A DNA stretch of 64,000 nt from Loxodes magnus. Its lineage: Eukaryota; Ciliophora; Karyorelictea; Loxodida; Loxodidae. Within the stretch, counting starts at the first letter, position 1; each line of letters begins with the position of its first letter. The notes under the pieces are model-generated. The model saw only the letters and a list, made by a program, of their open reading frames with translations. It did no database searches and was not told the origin of the DNA. Both the position numbers and the translations under genes were made by a program. Positions 51,101-60,918 of the stretch are shown piece by piece. Location of the stretch: positions 62,001 to 126,000 of the forward strand of contig CAMPDV010001188.1 of NCBI GenBank assembly GCA_946699065.1. Direction: 5' to 3'.

Positions 51101-52036
51101 TCAACTTCCCGATACGATGAACTCTGAATCACTGGATATAGCCACAGATAATACATAATGTGTGTGACCACTCATGGTCTTACAGGTACCTGTCTTGACG
51201 TTCCATAGTCTCACCGAATAATCATAACTTCCCGATACGATGAACTCTGAATCACTGGATATAGCCACAGATAATAAATAATGTGTGTGACCACTCATGG
51301 TCTTACAGGTACCTGTCTTGACGTTCCATAGTCTCACCGTCTCATCTCGACTTCCCGATACGATGAACTCTGAATCACTGGATATAGCCACAGATCTTAC
51401 AGAACTAGTGTGACCACTCATGGTCTTACAGGTACCCGTCTTGACGTTCCATAGTCTCACCGAATAATCATAACTTCCCGATACGATGAACTCTGAATCA
51501 CTGGATATAGCCACAGATAATACATAATGTGTGTGACCACTCATGGTCTTACAGGTACCTGTCTTGACGTTCCATAGTCTCACCGTCTCATCTCGACTTC
51601 CCGATACGATGAACTCTGAATCACTGGATATAGCCACAGATAATACATAATGTGTGTGACCACTCATGGTCTTACAGGTACCTGTCTTGACGTCCCATAG
51701 TCTCACCGTCTTATCTCTACTTCCCGATACGATGAACTCTGAATCACTGGATATAGCCACAGATCTTACAGAATCTGTGTGACCACTCATGGTCTTACAG
51801 GTACCTGTCTTGACGTCCCATAGTCTCACCGTATAATCTCGACTTCCCGATACGATGAACTCTGAATCACTGGATATAGCCACAGATAATACATAATGTG
51901 TGTGACCACTCATGGTCTTACAGGTACCTGTCTTGACGTTCCATAGTCTCACCGTATTATCTCGACTTCCCGATACGATGAACTCTGAATCACTGGATAT
52001 AGCCACAGATAATACATAATGTGTGTGACCACTCAT
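51101..52036 (-). CDS. WD40 array open segment, 8 blades (311 aa)
   Basis: Blades: HYVLS/RDN, HYVLS/RDY(D), DSVRS/RDK(D), HYVLS/RDE, HYVLS/YDYS, SSVRS/RDE, HYLLS/YDYS, HYVLS. It ends at Arg-to-TGA. The first three blades and the last two match the 48897-49955 segment; the middle differs by replaced cassettes and one unit fewer. Confidence 0.55.
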   Translation of the reverse strand: MSGHTHYVLSVAISSDSEFIVSGSRDNTVRLWNVKTGTCKTMSGHTHYVLSVAISSDSEFIVSGSRDYTVRLWDVKTGTCKTMSGHTDSVRSVAISSDSEFIVSGSRDKTVRLWDVKTGTCKTMSGHTHYVLSVAISSDSEFIVSGSRDETVRLWNVKTGTCKTMSGHTHYVLSVAISSDSEFIVSGSYDYSVRLWNVKTGTCKTMSGHTSSVRSVAISSDSEFIVSGSRDETVRLWNVKTGTCKTMSGHTHYLLSVAISSDSEFIVSGSYDYSVRLWNVKTGTCKTMSGHTHYVLSVAISSDSEFIVSGS

Positions 52037-53181
52037 GGTCTTACAGGTACTTTCTTGTGTTCCATAGTCTCACCGTATTATCTCAACTTCCCGATACGAT
52101 GAACTCTGAATCACTGGATATAGCCACAGATAATACATAATGTGTGTGACCACTCATGGTCTTACAGGTACCTGTCTTGACGTTCCATAGTCTCACCGTT
52201 TTATCATAACATCCCGATACGAGGAACTCTGAATCACTTGATATAGCCACAGATAATACATAATGTGTGTGACCACTCATGGTCTTACAGGTACTTTCTT
52301 GTGTTCCATAGTCTCACCGTATTATCTCGACTTCCCGATACGATGAACTCTGAATCACTGGATATAGCCACAGATAATACATAATGTGTGTGACCACTCA
52401 TGGTCTTACAGGTACTTTCTTGTGTTCCATAGTCTCACCGTCTTATCATAACTTCCCGATACGATGAACTCTGAATCACTGGATATAGCCACAGATAATA
52501 CATAATGTGTGTGACCACTCATGGTCTTACAGGTACCTGTCTTGACGTTCCATAGTCTCACCGTCTCATCTCGACTTCCCGATACGATGAACTCTGAATC
52601 ACTGGATATAGCCACAGATAATACATAATGTGTGTGACCACTCATGGTCTTACAGGTACTTTCTTGTGTTCCATAGTCTCACCGTATTATCTCGACTTCC
52701 CGATACGATGAACTCTGAATCACTGGATATAGCCACAGATAATACATAATGTGTGTGACCACTCATGGTCTTACAGGTACCTGTCTTGACGTTCCATAGT
52801 CTCACCGTTTTATCTCGACTTCCCGATACGATGAACTCTGAATCACTGGATATAGCCACAGATAATACATAATGTGTGTGACCACTCATGGTCTTACAGG
52901 TACTTTCTTGTGTTCCATAGTCTCACCGTCTCATCTCGACTTCCCGATACGATGAACTCTGAATCACTGGATATAGCCACAGATAATACATAATGTGTGT
53001 GACCACTCATGGTCTTACAGGTACCTGTCTTGACGTTCCATAGTCTCACCGAATAATCATAACTTCCCGATACGATGAACTCTGAATCACTGGATATAGC
53101 CACAGATCTTACAGAACTAGTGTGACCACTCATGGTCTTACAGGTACCTGTCTTGACGTTCCATAGTCTCACCGTATTATC
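52037..53181 (-). pseudogene. Cluster of short WD40 pieces separated by 121-bp units
   Basis: Pieces: 52894-53172 (SSVRS/YDYS, HYVLS/RDE), 52650-52889 (HYVLS/RDK, HYVLS/RDN), 52406-52645 (HYVLS/RDE, HYVLS/YDK) and 52083-52280 (HYVLS/YDK with SGC, then HYVLS cut by TGA). Each of the first three ends in N-T-R-K-Y-L-TAA and the next Met follows four bases later. The whole cluster is repeated at 49956-51100, offset 2081 bp. Confidence 0.55.
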
Positions 53182-53871
53182 TCAACTTCCCGATACGATG
53201 AACTCTGAATCACTGGATATAGCCACAGATAATACATAATGTGTGTGACCACTCATGGTCTTACAGGTACCTGTCTTGACGTTCCATAGTCTCACCGAAT
53301 AATCATAACTTCCCGATACGATGAACTCTGAATCACTGGATATAGCCACAGATAATAAATAATGTGTGTGACCACTCATGGTCTTACAGGTACCTGTCTT
53401 GACGTTCCATAGTCTCACCGTCTCATCTCGACTTCCCGATACGATGAACTCTGAATCACTGGATATAGCCACAGATCTTACAGAACTAGTGTGACCACTC
53501 ATGGTCTTACAGGTACCCGTCTTGACGTTCCATAGTCTCACCGAATAATCATAACTTCCCGATACGATGAACTCTGAATCACTGGATATAGCCACAGATC
53601 TTACAGAACTAGTGTGACCACTCATGGTCTTACAGGTACCTGTCTTGACGTTCCATAGTCTCACCGTCTCATCTCGACTTCCCGATACGATGAACTCTGA
53701 ATCACTGGATATAGCCACAGATAATACATAATGTGTGTGACCACTCATGGTCTTACAGGTACCTGTCTTGACGTTCCATAGTCTCACCGTCTCATCTCGA
53801 CTTCCCGATACGATGAACTCTGAATCACTGGATATAGCCACAGATAATACATAATGTGTGTGACCACTCAT
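53182..53871 (-). CDS. WD40 array open segment, 6 blades (229 aa)
   Basis: Blades: HYVLS/RDE, HYVLS/RDE, SSVRS/YDYS, SSVRS/RDE, HYLLS/YDYS, HYVLS, ending at Arg-to-TGA. Its lower (downstream) part lies 2081 bp from the matching part of the 51101-52036 segment; the upper part has a different cassette order, so the duplication boundary lies inside it, near 53570. Confidence 0.5.
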   Translation of the reverse strand: MSGHTHYVLSVAISSDSEFIVSGSRDETVRLWNVKTGTCKTMSGHTHYVLSVAISSDSEFIVSGSRDETVRLWNVKTGTCKTMSGHTSSVRSVAISSDSEFIVSGSYDYSVRLWNVKTGTCKTMSGHTSSVRSVAISSDSEFIVSGSRDETVRLWNVKTGTCKTMSGHTHYLLSVAISSDSEFIVSGSYDYSVRLWNVKTGTCKTMSGHTHYVLSVAISSDSEFIVSGS

Positions 53872-54407
53872 GGTCTTACAGGTACTTTCTTGTGTTCCAT
53901 AGTCTCACCGTATTATCTCGACTTCCCGATACGATGAACTCTGAATCACTGGATATAGCCACAGATAATACATAATGTGTGTGACCACTCATGGTCTTAC
54001 AGGTACTTTCTTGTGTTCCATAGTCTCACCGTATTATCTCAACTTCCCGATACGATGAACTCTGAATCACTGGATATAGCCACAGATAATACATAACTAG
54101 TGTGACCACTCATGGTCTTACAGGTACCTGTCTTGACGTTCCATAGTCTCACCGAATAATCATAACTTCCCGATACGATGAACTCTGAATCACTGGATAT
54201 AGCCACAGATAATAAATAATGTGTGTGACCACTCATGGTCTTACAGGTACCTGTCTTGACGTTCCATAGTCTCACCGTCTCATCTCGACTTCCCGATACG
54301 ATGAACTCTGAATCACTGGATATAGCCACAGATCTTACAGAACTAGTGTGACCACTCATGGTCTTACAGGTACCCGTCTTGACGTCCCATAGTCTCACCG
54401 TATTATC
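53872..54407 (-). pseudogene. Broken WD40 units; includes a 3-blade piece at 54039-54398
   Basis: The 119-codon piece at 54039-54398 reads SSVRS/RDE, HYLLS/YDYS, SYVLS and lies between two Arg-to-TGA nonsense codons. Below it, two successive 121-bp units (near 54003 and 53881) shift register twice, leaving only single blades. Confidence 0.5.
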
Positions 54408-55589
54408 TCAACTTCCCGATACGATGAACTCTGAATCACTGGATATAGCCACAGATCTTACAGAACTAGTGTGACCACTCATGGTCTTACAGGTACCCGT
54501 CTTGACGTTCCATAGTCTCACCGAATAATCATAACTTCCCGATACGATGAACTCTGAATCACTGGATATAGCCACAGATCTTACAGAACTAGTGTGACCA
54601 CTCATGGTCTTACAGGTACCTGTCTTGACGTTCCATAGTCTCACCGTCTTATCATAACTTCCCGATACGATGAACTCTGAATCACTGGATATAGCCACAG
54701 ATAATACATTACTAGTGTGACCACTCATGGTCTTACAGGTACCTGTCTTGACGTTCCATAGTCTCACCGTCTCATCAGTACTTCCCGATACGATGAACTC
54801 TGAATCACTGGATATAGCCACAGATAATACATTACTAGTGTGACCACTCATGGTCTTACAGGTACCTGTCTTGACGTTCCATAGTCTCACCGTCTCATCA
54901 GTACTTCCCGATACGATGAATTCTGAATCACTGGATATAGCCACAGATAATACATAATGTGTGTGACCACTCATGGTCTTACAGGTACCTGTCTTGACGT
55001 TCCATAGTCTCACCGTCTTATCATAACTTCCCGATACGATGAACTCTGAATCACTGGATATAGCCACAGATAATACATTACTAGTGTGACCACTCATGGT
55101 CTTACAGGTACCTGTCTTGACGTTCCATAGTCTCACCGTCTCATCAGTACTTCCCGATACGATGAACTCTGAATCACTGGATATAGCCACAGATCTTACA
55201 GAACTAGTGTGACCACTCATGGTCTTACAGGTACCTGTCTTGACGTTCCATAGTCTCACCGAATAATCATAACTTCCCGATACGATGAACTCTGAATCAC
55301 TGGATATAGCCACAGATCTTACAGAACTAGTGTGACCACTCATGGTCTTACAGGTACCTGTCTTGACGTTCCATAGTCTCACCGAATAATCATAACTTCC
55401 CGATACGATGAACTCTGAATCACTGGATATAGCCACAGATAATACATAATGTGTGTGACCACTCATGGTCTTACAGGTACCTGTCTTGACGTCCCATAGT
55501 CTCACCGTTTTATCATAACATCCCGATACGAGGAACTCTGAATCACTGGATATAGCCACAGATAATACATAATGTGTGTGACCACTCAT
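54408..55589 (-). CDS. WD40 array open segment, 10 blades (393 aa)
   Basis: It starts at the Met of the unit immediately after the TAA at 55594-55596, four bases away. Blades: HYVLS/YDK (with SGC instead of SGS before it and LVS instead of IVS), HYVLS/YDYS, SSVRS/YDYS, SSVRS/TDE, SNVLS/YDK, HYVLS/TDE, SNVLS/TDE, SNVLS/YDK, SSVRS/YDYS, SSVRS. It ends at the Arg-to-TGA allele. Confidence 0.55.
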   Translation of the reverse strand: MSGHTHYVLSVAISSDSEFLVSGCYDKTVRLWDVKTGTCKTMSGHTHYVLSVAISSDSEFIVSGSYDYSVRLWNVKTGTCKTMSGHTSSVRSVAISSDSEFIVSGSYDYSVRLWNVKTGTCKTMSGHTSSVRSVAISSDSEFIVSGSTDETVRLWNVKTGTCKTMSGHTSNVLSVAISSDSEFIVSGSYDKTVRLWNVKTGTCKTMSGHTHYVLSVAISSDSEFIVSGSTDETVRLWNVKTGTCKTMSGHTSNVLSVAISSDSEFIVSGSTDETVRLWNVKTGTCKTMSGHTSNVLSVAISSDSEFIVSGSYDKTVRLWNVKTGTCKTMSGHTSSVRSVAISSDSEFIVSGSYDYSVRLWNVKTGTCKTMSGHTSSVRSVAISSDSEFIVSGS

Positions 55590-55593
55590 GGTC

Positions 55594-56241
55594 TTACAGG
55601 TACTTTCTTGTGTTCCATAGTCTCACCGTATTATCTCGACTTCCCGATACGATGAACTCTGAATCACTGGATATAGCCACAGATAATACATAATGTGTGT
55701 GACCACTCATGGTCTTACAGGTACCTGTCTTGACGTTCCATAGTCTCACCGAATAATCATAACTTCCCGATACGATGAACTCTGAATCACTGGATATAGC
55801 CACAGATCTTACAGAACTAGTGTGACCACTCATGGTCTTACAGGTACCTGTCTTGACGTTCCATAGTCTCACCGTCTCATCTCGACTTCCCGATACGATG
55901 AACTCTGAATCACTGGATATAGCCACAGATCTTACAGAACTAGTGTGACCACTCATGGTCTTACAGGTACCTGTCTTGACGTTCCATAGTCTCACCGTCT
56001 CATCTCGACTTCCCGATACGATGAACTCTGAATCACTGGATATAGCCACAGATCTTACAGAACTAGTGTGACCACTCATGGTCTTACAGGTACCCGTCTT
56101 GACGTTCCATAGTCTCACCGAATAATCATAACTTCCCGATACGATGAACTCTGAATCACTGGATATAGCCACAGATCTTACAGAACTAGTGTGACCACTC
56201 ATGGTCTTACAGGTACCTGTCTTGACGTCCCATAGTCTCAC
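55594..56241 (-). CDS. WD40 array open segment, 5 blades (215 aa), ends at a 121-bp unit
   Basis: Blades: SSVRS/YDYS, SSVRS/RDE, SSVRS/RDE, SSVRS/YDYS, HYVLS/RDN. The last blade runs into L-W-N-T-R-K-Y-L then TAA. This is the first 121-bp unit met when reading down from 64000; everything above it is a multiple of 123 bp. Codon register therefore changes here for the first time. Confidence 0.55.
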   Translation of the reverse strand: MRLWDVKTGTCKTMSGHTSSVRSVAISSDSEFIVSGSYDYSVRLWNVKTGTCKTMSGHTSSVRSVAISSDSEFIVSGSRDETVRLWNVKTGTCKTMSGHTSSVRSVAISSDSEFIVSGSRDETVRLWNVKTGTCKTMSGHTSSVRSVAISSDSEFIVSGSYDYSVRLWNVKTGTCKTMSGHTHYVLSVAISSDSEFIVSGSRDNTVRLWNTRKYL

Positions 56242-56250
56242 CGTATAATC

Positions 56251-58455
56251 TCAACTTCCCGATACGATGAACTCTGAATCACTGGATATAGCCACAGATC
56301 TTACAGAACTAGTGTGACCACTCATGGTCTTACAGGTACCTGTCTTGACGTCCCATAGCCTCACCGTATTATCTCTACTTCCCGATACGATGAACTCTGA
56401 ATCACTGGATATAGCCACAGATAATACATAATCAGTGTGACCACTCATGGTCTTACAGGTACCTGTCTTGACGTTCCATAGTCTCACCGTCTCATCAGTA
56501 CTTCCCGATACGATGAACTCTGAATCACTGGATATAGCCACAGATCTTACAGAACTAGTGTGACCACTCATGGTCTTACAGGTACCTGTCTTGACGTTCC
56601 ATAGTCTCACCGTCTCATCTCGACTTCCCGATACGATGAACTCTGAATCACTGGATATAGCCACAGATCTTACAGAACTAGTGTGACCACTCATGGTCTT
56701 ACAGGTACCCGTCTTGACGTTCCATAGTCTCACCGAATAATCATAACTTCCCGATACGATGAACTCTGAATCACTGGATATAGCCACAGATCTTACAGAA
56801 CTAGTGTGACCACTCATGGTCTTACAGGTACCTGTCTTGACGTTCCATAGTCTCACCGTCTCATCTCGACTTCCCGATACGATGAACTCTGAATCACTGG
56901 ATATAGCCACAGATCTTACAGAACTAGTGTGACCACTCATGGTCTTACAGGTACCCGTCTTGACGTTCCATAGTCTCACCGAATAATCATAACTTCCCGA
57001 TACGATGAACTCTGAATCACTGGATATAGCCACAGATAATACATTACTAGTGTGACCACTCATGGTCTTACAGGTACCTGTCTTGACGTTCCATAGTCTC
57101 ACCGTCTCATCAGTACTTCCCGATACGATGAACTCTGAATCACTGGATATAGCCACAGATCTTACAGAACTAGTGTGACCACTCATGGTCTTACAGGTAC
57201 CTGTCTTGACGTTCCATAGTCTCACCGTCTCATCTCGACTTCCCGATACGATGAACTCTGAATCACTGGATATAGCCACAGATCTTACAGAACTAGTGTG
57301 ACCACTCATGGTCTTACAGGTACCTGTCTTGACGTTCCATAGTCTCACCGTCTCATCTCGACTTCCCGATACGATGAACTCTGAATCACTGGATATAGCC
57401 ACAGATCTTACAGAACTAGTGTGACCACTCATGGTCTTACAGGTACCTGTCTTGACGTTCCATAGTCTCACCGTATTATCTCGACTTCCCGATACGATGA
57501 ACTCTGAATCACTGGATATAGCCACAGATAATACATAATGTGTGTGACCACTCATGGTCTTACAGGTACCTGTCTTGACGTCCCATAGTCTCACCGAATA
57601 ATCATAACTTCCCGATACGATGAATTCTGAATCACTGGATATAGCCACAGATAATACATAATGTGTGTGACCACTCATGGTCTTACAGGTACCTGTCTTG
57701 ACGTTCCATAGTCTCACCGTCTTATCATAACTTCCCGATACGATGAACTCTGAATCACTGGATATAGCCACAGATAATACATTACTAGTGTGACCACTCA
57801 TGGTCTTACAGGTACCTGTCTTGACGTTCCATAGTCTCACCGTCTCATCAGTACTTCCCGATACGATGAACTCTGAATCACTGGATATAGCCACAGATAA
57901 TACATAATGTGTGTGACCACTCATGGTCTTACAGGTACCTGTCTTGACGTTCCATAGTCTCACCGTCTCATCTCGACTTCCCGATACGATGAACTCTGAA
58001 TCACTGGATATAGCCACAGATCTTACAGAACTAGTGTGACCACTCATGGTCTTACAGGTACCCGTCTTGACGTTCCATAGTCTCACCGAATAATCATAAC
58101 TTCCCGATACGATGAACTCTGAATCACTGGATATAGCCACAGATAATACATAATGTGTGTGACCACTCATGGTCTTACAGGTACCCGTCTTGACGTTCCA
58201 TAGTCTCACCGAATAATCATAACTTCCCGATACGATGAACTCTGAATCACTGGATATAGCCACAGATAATACATTACTAGTGTGACCACTCATGGTCTTA
58301 CAGGTACCTGTCTTGACGTTCCATAGTCTCACCGTCTCATCAGTACTTCCCGATACGATGAACTCTGAATCACTGGATATAGCCACAGATAATACATAAT
58401 GTGTGTAACCACTCATGGTCTTACAGGTACCTGTCTTGACGTTCCATAGTCTCAC
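56251..58455 (-). CDS. Longest open segment of the array: 18 WD40 blades (734 aa)
   Basis: Blades: HYVLS/TDE (GYT), SNVLS/YDYS, HYVLS/YDYS, SSVRS/RDE, HYVLS/TDE, SNVLS/YDK, HYVLS/YDYS(D), HYVLS/RDN, three SSVRS (RDE, RDE, TDE), SNVLS/YDYS, SSVRS/RDE, SSVRS/YDYS, SSVRS/RDE, SSVRS/TDE, DYVLS/RDN(D), SSVRS. It ends at TGA (56251-56253), where the loop-2 Arg CGA has become TGA. Eighteen blades could form two full propellers and part of a third. It is the best candidate in the window for a translated product, but no start signal distinguishes its first GTG. Confidence 0.65.
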   Translation of the reverse strand: MRLWNVKTGTCKTMSGYTHYVLSVAISSDSEFIVSGSTDETVRLWNVKTGTCKTMSGHTSNVLSVAISSDSEFIVSGSYDYSVRLWNVKTGTCKTMSGHTHYVLSVAISSDSEFIVSGSYDYSVRLWNVKTGTCKTMSGHTSSVRSVAISSDSEFIVSGSRDETVRLWNVKTGTCKTMSGHTHYVLSVAISSDSEFIVSGSTDETVRLWNVKTGTCKTMSGHTSNVLSVAISSDSEFIVSGSYDKTVRLWNVKTGTCKTMSGHTHYVLSVAISSDSEFIVSGSYDYSVRLWDVKTGTCKTMSGHTHYVLSVAISSDSEFIVSGSRDNTVRLWNVKTGTCKTMSGHTSSVRSVAISSDSEFIVSGSRDETVRLWNVKTGTCKTMSGHTSSVRSVAISSDSEFIVSGSRDETVRLWNVKTGTCKTMSGHTSSVRSVAISSDSEFIVSGSTDETVRLWNVKTGTCKTMSGHTSNVLSVAISSDSEFIVSGSYDYSVRLWNVKTGTCKTMSGHTSSVRSVAISSDSEFIVSGSRDETVRLWNVKTGTCKTMSGHTSSVRSVAISSDSEFIVSGSYDYSVRLWNVKTGTCKTMSGHTSSVRSVAISSDSEFIVSGSRDETVRLWNVKTGTCKTMSGHTSSVRSVAISSDSEFIVSGSTDETVRLWNVKTGTCKTMSGHTDYVLSVAISSDSEFIVSGSRDNTVRLWDVKTGTCKTMSGHTSSVRSVAISSDSEFIVSGS

Positions 58456-58458
58456 CGT

Positions 58459-58947
58459 CTAATCAGTACTTCCCGATACGATGAACTCTGAATCACTGGA
58501 TATAGCCACAGATGATACAGAACTAGTGTGACCACTCATGGTCTTACAGGTACCCGTCTTGACGTTCCATAGTCTCACCGAATAATCATAACTTCCCGAT
58601 ACGATGAACTCTGAATCACTGGATATAGCCACAGATCTTACAGAACTAGTGTGACCACTCATGGTCTTACAGGTACCTGTCTTGACGTTCCATAGTCTCA
58701 CCGAATAATCAGTACTTCCCGATACGATGAACTCTGAATCACTGGATATAGCCACAGATGATACATAACTAGTGTGACCACTCATGGTCTTACAGGTACC
58801 TGTCTTGACGTTCCATAGTCTCACCGTCTCATCAGTACTTCCCGATACGATGAACTCTGAATCACTGGATATAGCCACAGATAATACATAATGTGTGTAA
58901 CCACTCATGGTCTTACAGGTACCTGTCTTGACGTTCCATAGTCTCAC
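58459..58947 (-). CDS. WD40 array open segment, 4 blades (162 aa)
   Basis: Blades: HYVLS/TDE (GYT form), SYVSS/TDYS, SSVRS/YDYS, SSVSS/TD. It ends at TAG 58459-58461. Like the fragments at 58951 and 63268, the unit just after the upstream TAG has His-to-Tyr in the GH motif, so the stop and the missense change travel together. Confidence 0.5.
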   Translation of the reverse strand: MRLWNVKTGTCKTMSGYTHYVLSVAISSDSEFIVSGSTDETVRLWNVKTGTCKTMSGHTSYVSSVAISSDSEFIVSGSTDYSVRLWNVKTGTCKTMSGHTSSVRSVAISSDSEFIVSGSYDYSVRLWNVKTGTCKTMSGHTSSVSSVAISSDSEFIVSGSTD

Positions 58948-58950
58948 CGT

Positions 58951-59193
58951 CTAATTAGTACTTCCCGATACGATGAACTCTGAATCACTGGATATAGCCA
59001 CAGATGATACATAACTAGTGTGACCACTCATGGTCTTACAGGTACCTGTCTTGACGTTCCATAGTCTCACCGAATAATCAGTACTTCCCGATACGATGAA
59101 CTCTGAATCACTGGATATAGCCACAGATAATACATAATGTGTGTAACCACTCATGGTCTTACAGGTACCTGTCTTGACGTTCCATAGTCTCAC
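58951..59193 (-). pseudogene. Two-blade WD40 fragment between TAG codons
   Basis: These 80 in-register codons begin with a GYT blade (HYVLS/TDYS) and continue with SYVSS/TN. The turn Asp of the second blade is Asn. The TAG is at 58951-58953, in a variant with an extra neighbouring change (Asn instead of Asp before the stop). Confidence 0.5.
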
Positions 59194-59196
59194 CGT

Positions 59197-60915
59197 CTAA
59201 TCAGTACTTCCCGATACGATGAACTCTGAATCACTGGATATAGCCACAGATCTTACAGAACTAGTGTGACCACTCATGGTCTTACAGGTACCCGTCTTGA
59301 CGTTCCATAGTCTCACCGAATAATCATAACTTCCCGATACGATGAACTCTGAATCACTGGATATAGCCACAGATCTTACAGAACTAGTGTGACCACTCAT
59401 GGTCTTACAGGTACCTGTCTTGACGTTCCATAGTCTCACCGAATAATCAGTACTTCCCGATACGATGAACTCTGAATCACTGGATATAGCCACAGATGAT
59501 ACATAACTAGTGTGACCACTCATGGTCTTACAGGTACCTGTCTTGACGTTCCATAGTCTCACCGTCTCATCAGTACTTCCCGATACGATGAACTCTGAAT
59601 CACTGGATATAGCCACAGATAATACATAATGTGTGTGACCACTCATGGTCTTACAGGTACCTGTCTTGACGTCCCATAGTCTCACCGAATAATCATAACT
59701 TCCCGATACGATGAACTCTGAATCACTGGATATAGCCACAGATCTTACAGAACTAGTGTGACCACTCATGGTCTTACAGGTACCTGTCTTGACGTTCCAT
59801 AGTCTCACCGTCTCATCTCGACTTCCCGATACGATGAACTCTGAATCACTGGATATAGCCACAGATCTTACAGAACTAGTGTGACCACTCATGGTCTTAC
59901 AGGTACCTGTCTTGACGTTCCATAGTCTCACCGTCTCATCAGTACTTCCCGATACGATGAACTCTGAATCACTGGATATAGCCACAGATAATACATAATG
60001 TGTGTGACCACTCATGGTCTTACAGGTACCTGTCTTGACGTTCCATAGTCTCACCGTCTTATCATAACTTCCCGATACGATGAACTCTGAATCACTGGAT
60101 ATAGCCACAGATAATACAGAACTAGTGTGACCACTCATGGTCTTACAGGTACCTGTCTTGACGTTCCATAGTCTCACCGTCTCATCAGTACTTCCCGATA
60201 CGATGAACTCTGAATCACTGGATATAGCCACAGATCTTACAGAACTAGTGTGACCACTCATGGTCTTACAGGTACCCGTCTTGACGTTCCATAGTCTCAC
60301 CGAATAATCATAACTTCCCGATACGATGAACTCTGAATCACTGGATATAGCCACAGATCTTACAGAACTAGTGTGACCACTCATGGTCTTACAGGTACCT
60401 GTCTTGACGTTCCATAGTCTCACCGAATAATCAGTACTTCCCGATACGATGAACTCTGAATCACTGGATATAGCCACAGATGATACATAACTAGTGTGAC
60501 CACTCATGGTCTTACAGGTACCTGTCTTGACGTTCCATAGTCTCACCGTCTCATCAGTACTTCCCGATACGATGAACTCTGAATCACTGGATATAGCCAC
60601 AGATAATACATAATGTGTGTGACCACTCATGGTCTTACAGGTACCTGTCTTGACGTCCCATAGTCTCACCGAATAATCATAACTTCCCGATACGATGAAC
60701 TCTGAATCACTGGATATAGCCACAGATCTTACAGAACTAGTGTGACCACTCATGGTCTTACAGGTACCCGTCTTGACGTTCCATAGTCTCACCGAATAAT
60801 CATAACTTCCCGATACGATGAACTCTGAATCACTGGATATAGCCACAGATCTTACAGAACTAGTGTGACCACTCATGGTCTTACAGGTACCTGTCTTGAC
60901 GTTCCATAGTCTCAC
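59197..60915 (-). CDS. WD40 array open segment, 14 blades (572 aa)
   Basis: Blades: SSVRS/YDYS, SSVRS/YDYS(D), HYVLS/TDE, SYVSS/TDYS, SSVRS/YDYS, SSVRS/TDE, SSVLS/YDK, HYVLS/TDE, SSVRS/RDE, SSVRS/YDYS(D), HYVLS/TDE, SYVSS/TDYS, SSVRS/YDYS, SSVRS/TD. Blades 2-5 and 10-13 are the same cassettes, 8 units (984 bp) apart, so part of the segment is an internal duplication. Fourteen blades would equal two seven-blade propellers, but the last blade is cut by TAG at 59197-59199. Confidence 0.6.
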   Translation of the reverse strand: MRLWNVKTGTCKTMSGHTSSVRSVAISSDSEFIVSGSYDYSVRLWNVKTGTCKTMSGHTSSVRSVAISSDSEFIVSGSYDYSVRLWDVKTGTCKTMSGHTHYVLSVAISSDSEFIVSGSTDETVRLWNVKTGTCKTMSGHTSYVSSVAISSDSEFIVSGSTDYSVRLWNVKTGTCKTMSGHTSSVRSVAISSDSEFIVSGSYDYSVRLWNVKTGTCKTMSGHTSSVRSVAISSDSEFIVSGSTDETVRLWNVKTGTCKTMSGHTSSVLSVAISSDSEFIVSGSYDKTVRLWNVKTGTCKTMSGHTHYVLSVAISSDSEFIVSGSTDETVRLWNVKTGTCKTMSGHTSSVRSVAISSDSEFIVSGSRDETVRLWNVKTGTCKTMSGHTSSVRSVAISSDSEFIVSGSYDYSVRLWDVKTGTCKTMSGHTHYVLSVAISSDSEFIVSGSTDETVRLWNVKTGTCKTMSGHTSYVSSVAISSDSEFIVSGSTDYSVRLWNVKTGTCKTMSGHTSSVRSVAISSDSEFIVSGSYDYSVRLWNVKTGTCKTMSGHTSSVRSVAISSDSEFIVSGSTD

Positions 60916-60918
60916 CGT

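Noticed and set aside
2717-55620. Programmed ribosomal frameshifting at the 121-bp and 122-bp units
   Set aside because: The 121-bp units would need a +1 shift and the 122-bp units a -1 shift, at slightly different places, and I see no slippery heptamer with a structured element. Simple indels copied by duplication explain both.
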